This document shows positions 7,270 through 8,280 of a DNA stretch of 8,280 nucleotides, piece by piece. The notes below the pieces were generated by a model. The model ran no database searches and was not told the origin of the DNA. It worked only from the letters and a program-made list of their open reading frames with translations. Origin of the DNA: Alphaproteobacteria bacterium (GTDB lineage: Bacteria > Pseudomonadota > Alphaproteobacteria > DSM-16000 > Inquilinaceae); NCBI GenBank assembly GCA_029263555.1, contig JAJUFW010000102.1, positions 1 through 8,280 on the forward strand. Direction: 5' to 3'. How positions within the stretch are numbered: the stretch's first letter is position 1; each line of letters opens with the position of its first letter. The position numbers and the translations under genes were made by a program.

Positions 7270-8280
7270 TCACGCCGCCGCCCTGATGGCGGCCGCTCGG
7301 ACGCGCTCGTCCACCTCCCCGTCGAATTGGCGGAAATTCGCCTCGAACCGGCGGGCCACTTCCCGCGCCATGTCGTCGTAGGCGTGCTTGTCCTGCCAGG
7401 TGTTCCGGGGCTGGAGCAGGTCCTTCGGGATTTCGGGACAGGCTTCCGGAACCCCCAGGCCGAAATGCGGATCGGGCCGGACCGGCACGTTTTCCAGCGT
7501 GCCGTCCAGCGCCGCCCGGATCAGGGCCCGGGTATGGGCGATGGCGATGCGCTGGCCGGTGCCGTAGCCGCCGCCGCTCCAGCCCGTGTTCACCAACCAG
7601 CACCGGACGTCGTGCCGGGCGATCCGCTCCCCCAGCATCTTCGCGTAGACCGTTGGGCGGCGGGGCATGAAGGGCGCGCCGAAACAGGTCGAGAAGGTGG
7701 CCTGGGGTTCGGTCACGCCCTTTTCCGTGCCCGCCACGCGCGCGGTGTAGCCCGAGAGGAAGTGGTACATCGCCTGTTCGGCGGTCAGCCGGCTGATCGG
7801 CGGCAGCACGCCGAAGGCATCGGCCGTCAGCATGATGATGTTCCTGGGCGTCCCGCCGATCCCGGTGCGGCTGGCGTTGGGAATGAAGTCGATGGGATAG
7901 CTGGCGCGAGTGTTTTCGGTGTGCCGGTCGTCGTCGAGGTCGAGCGCGCCCGTCTCCTTCATGACCACGTTTTCCAGGACCGTGCCGAAGCGGCGCGTCG
8001 TGGCATAGATCTCCGGCTCGGCCGCGGGATCGAGCCGGATGACCTTGGCGTAGCAGCCGCCCTCGAAATTGAAGACCGAATTCTCCGCCCAGCCATGCTC
8101 GTCGTCGCCGATGAGTGTCCGCGTCGGATCGGCCGACAGCGTCGTCTTGCCCGTTCCGGATATGCCGAAGATCAGGGCGACGTCGCCGGGCTCGCCCATA
8201 TTTGCGGAGCAGTGAATCGGCATGACGCCCTGCGCGGTCAGAAGGAAGTTGAGCACGGTGAAGATCGATTTCTTGATCTC
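7270..8280 (-). CDS. pckA: Phosphoenolpyruvate carboxykinase (ATP), 5' end outside window
   Basis: PckA catalyses oxaloacetate + ATP to phosphoenolpyruvate + CO2 + ADP (EC 4.1.1.49), the entry step of gluconeogenesis, in the cytoplasm. The 336 visible residues form the C-terminal two thirds. The frame runs open to the window edge and starts with EIKKSIF, equivalent to the conserved EMKKGIF lysines. Also visible are the metal-ligand histidine in MPIHCSANMG (His23), the P-loop GISGTGKTTLS (39-49, Lys45) and the second metal ligand in GDDEHGW (Asp60). TADAFGVLPPISRLT, CFGAPFMPRRPTVYAKMLGERI-type and NTGWSGGGYGTG segments follow. Spacing of Lys4, His23, Lys45 and Asp60 matches E. coli Lys213, His232, Lys254 and Asp269 exactly, so roughly 200 N-terminal residues are missing. 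The internal GTG at 8256 is not the true start. No damage is seen. It lies upstream of, and parallel to, the polysaccharide genes, separated by 179 bp. Confidence 0.98.
   Translation of the reverse strand, partial: EIKKSIFTVLNFLLTAQGVMPIHCSANMGEPGDVALIFGISGTGKTTLSADPTRTLIGDDEHGWAENSVFNFEGGCYAKVIRLDPAAEPEIYATTRRFGTVLENVVMKETGALDLDDDRHTENTRASYPIDFIPNASRTGIGGTPRNIIMLTADAFGVLPPISRLTAEQAMYHFLSGYTARVAGTEKGVTEPQATFSTCFGAPFMPRRPTVYAKMLGERIARHDVRCWLVNTGWSGGGYGTGQRIAIAHTRALIRAALDGTLENVPVRPDPHFGLGVPEACPEIPKDLLQPRNTWQDKHAYDDMAREVARRFEANFRQFDGEVDERVRAAAIRAAA

Noticed and set aside
8254..8256. GTG as the start of pckA
   Set aside because: The codons before it encode the conserved EIKKSIF segment with metal- and substrate-binding lysines, so the gene continues past the window end.

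Overview
The window is a GC-rich chromosomal segment with dense coding, short gene spacings and no mobile elements, RNA genes or CRISPR. The codon bias and the gene families suggest an alphaproteobacterium. This is an inference from style and gene content, and no ribosomal or other taxonomic marker is present. Seven genes account for nearly all of the sequence, and two of them are cut by the window edges.

Layout. On the + strand, the 3' part of a GT4-type glycosyltransferase (to 965) is followed after 10 bp by a GT2 glycosyltransferase (976-1737). These two genes converge on a four-gene minus-strand group, with only 13 bp between the facing stop codons. In transcription order the minus-strand group is a UDP-glucuronate 4-epimerase-like gene (7090-6095), a short-chain reductase/epimerase of the WbpV/WreQ kind (6021-5026), a membrane-anchored WbpM/FlaA1-type UDP-HexNAc 4,6-dehydratase (5023-3038) and a TviB/WbpO-type nucleotide-sugar dehydrogenase (3031-1751). 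Upstream of this group on the same strand, after a 179 bp gap, lies the 3' two thirds of pckA, the ATP-dependent phosphoenolpyruvate carboxykinase of gluconeogenesis (7270 to beyond the end).

How the genes fit together. Apart from pckA, the window is part of a surface polysaccharide locus (O antigen, capsule or exopolysaccharide). The minus-strand genes make activated sugars. The dehydratase and the reductase next to it would form a two-step route from UDP-GlcNAc to a 6-deoxy-HexNAc such as UDP-QuiNAc or UDP-FucNAc. The dehydrogenase would make a UDP-HexNAc uronic acid, and the epimerase a C4-inverted uronic acid. The two + strand glycosyltransferases would use such donors to build the repeat unit. 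No flippase, polymerase, export protein or initiating phosphoglycosyltransferase is visible, so the locus probably continues past position 1. pckA is a housekeeping gene and probably marks the edge of the polysaccharide locus.

The window holds recognisable families throughout, and I found no convincing undescribed system. The points most worth checking are the predicted deoxy-amino-sugar pathway, the apparent substrate mismatch between dehydrogenase and epimerase, the pckA/polysaccharide junction with its candidate promoter, and the very tight convergent junction.
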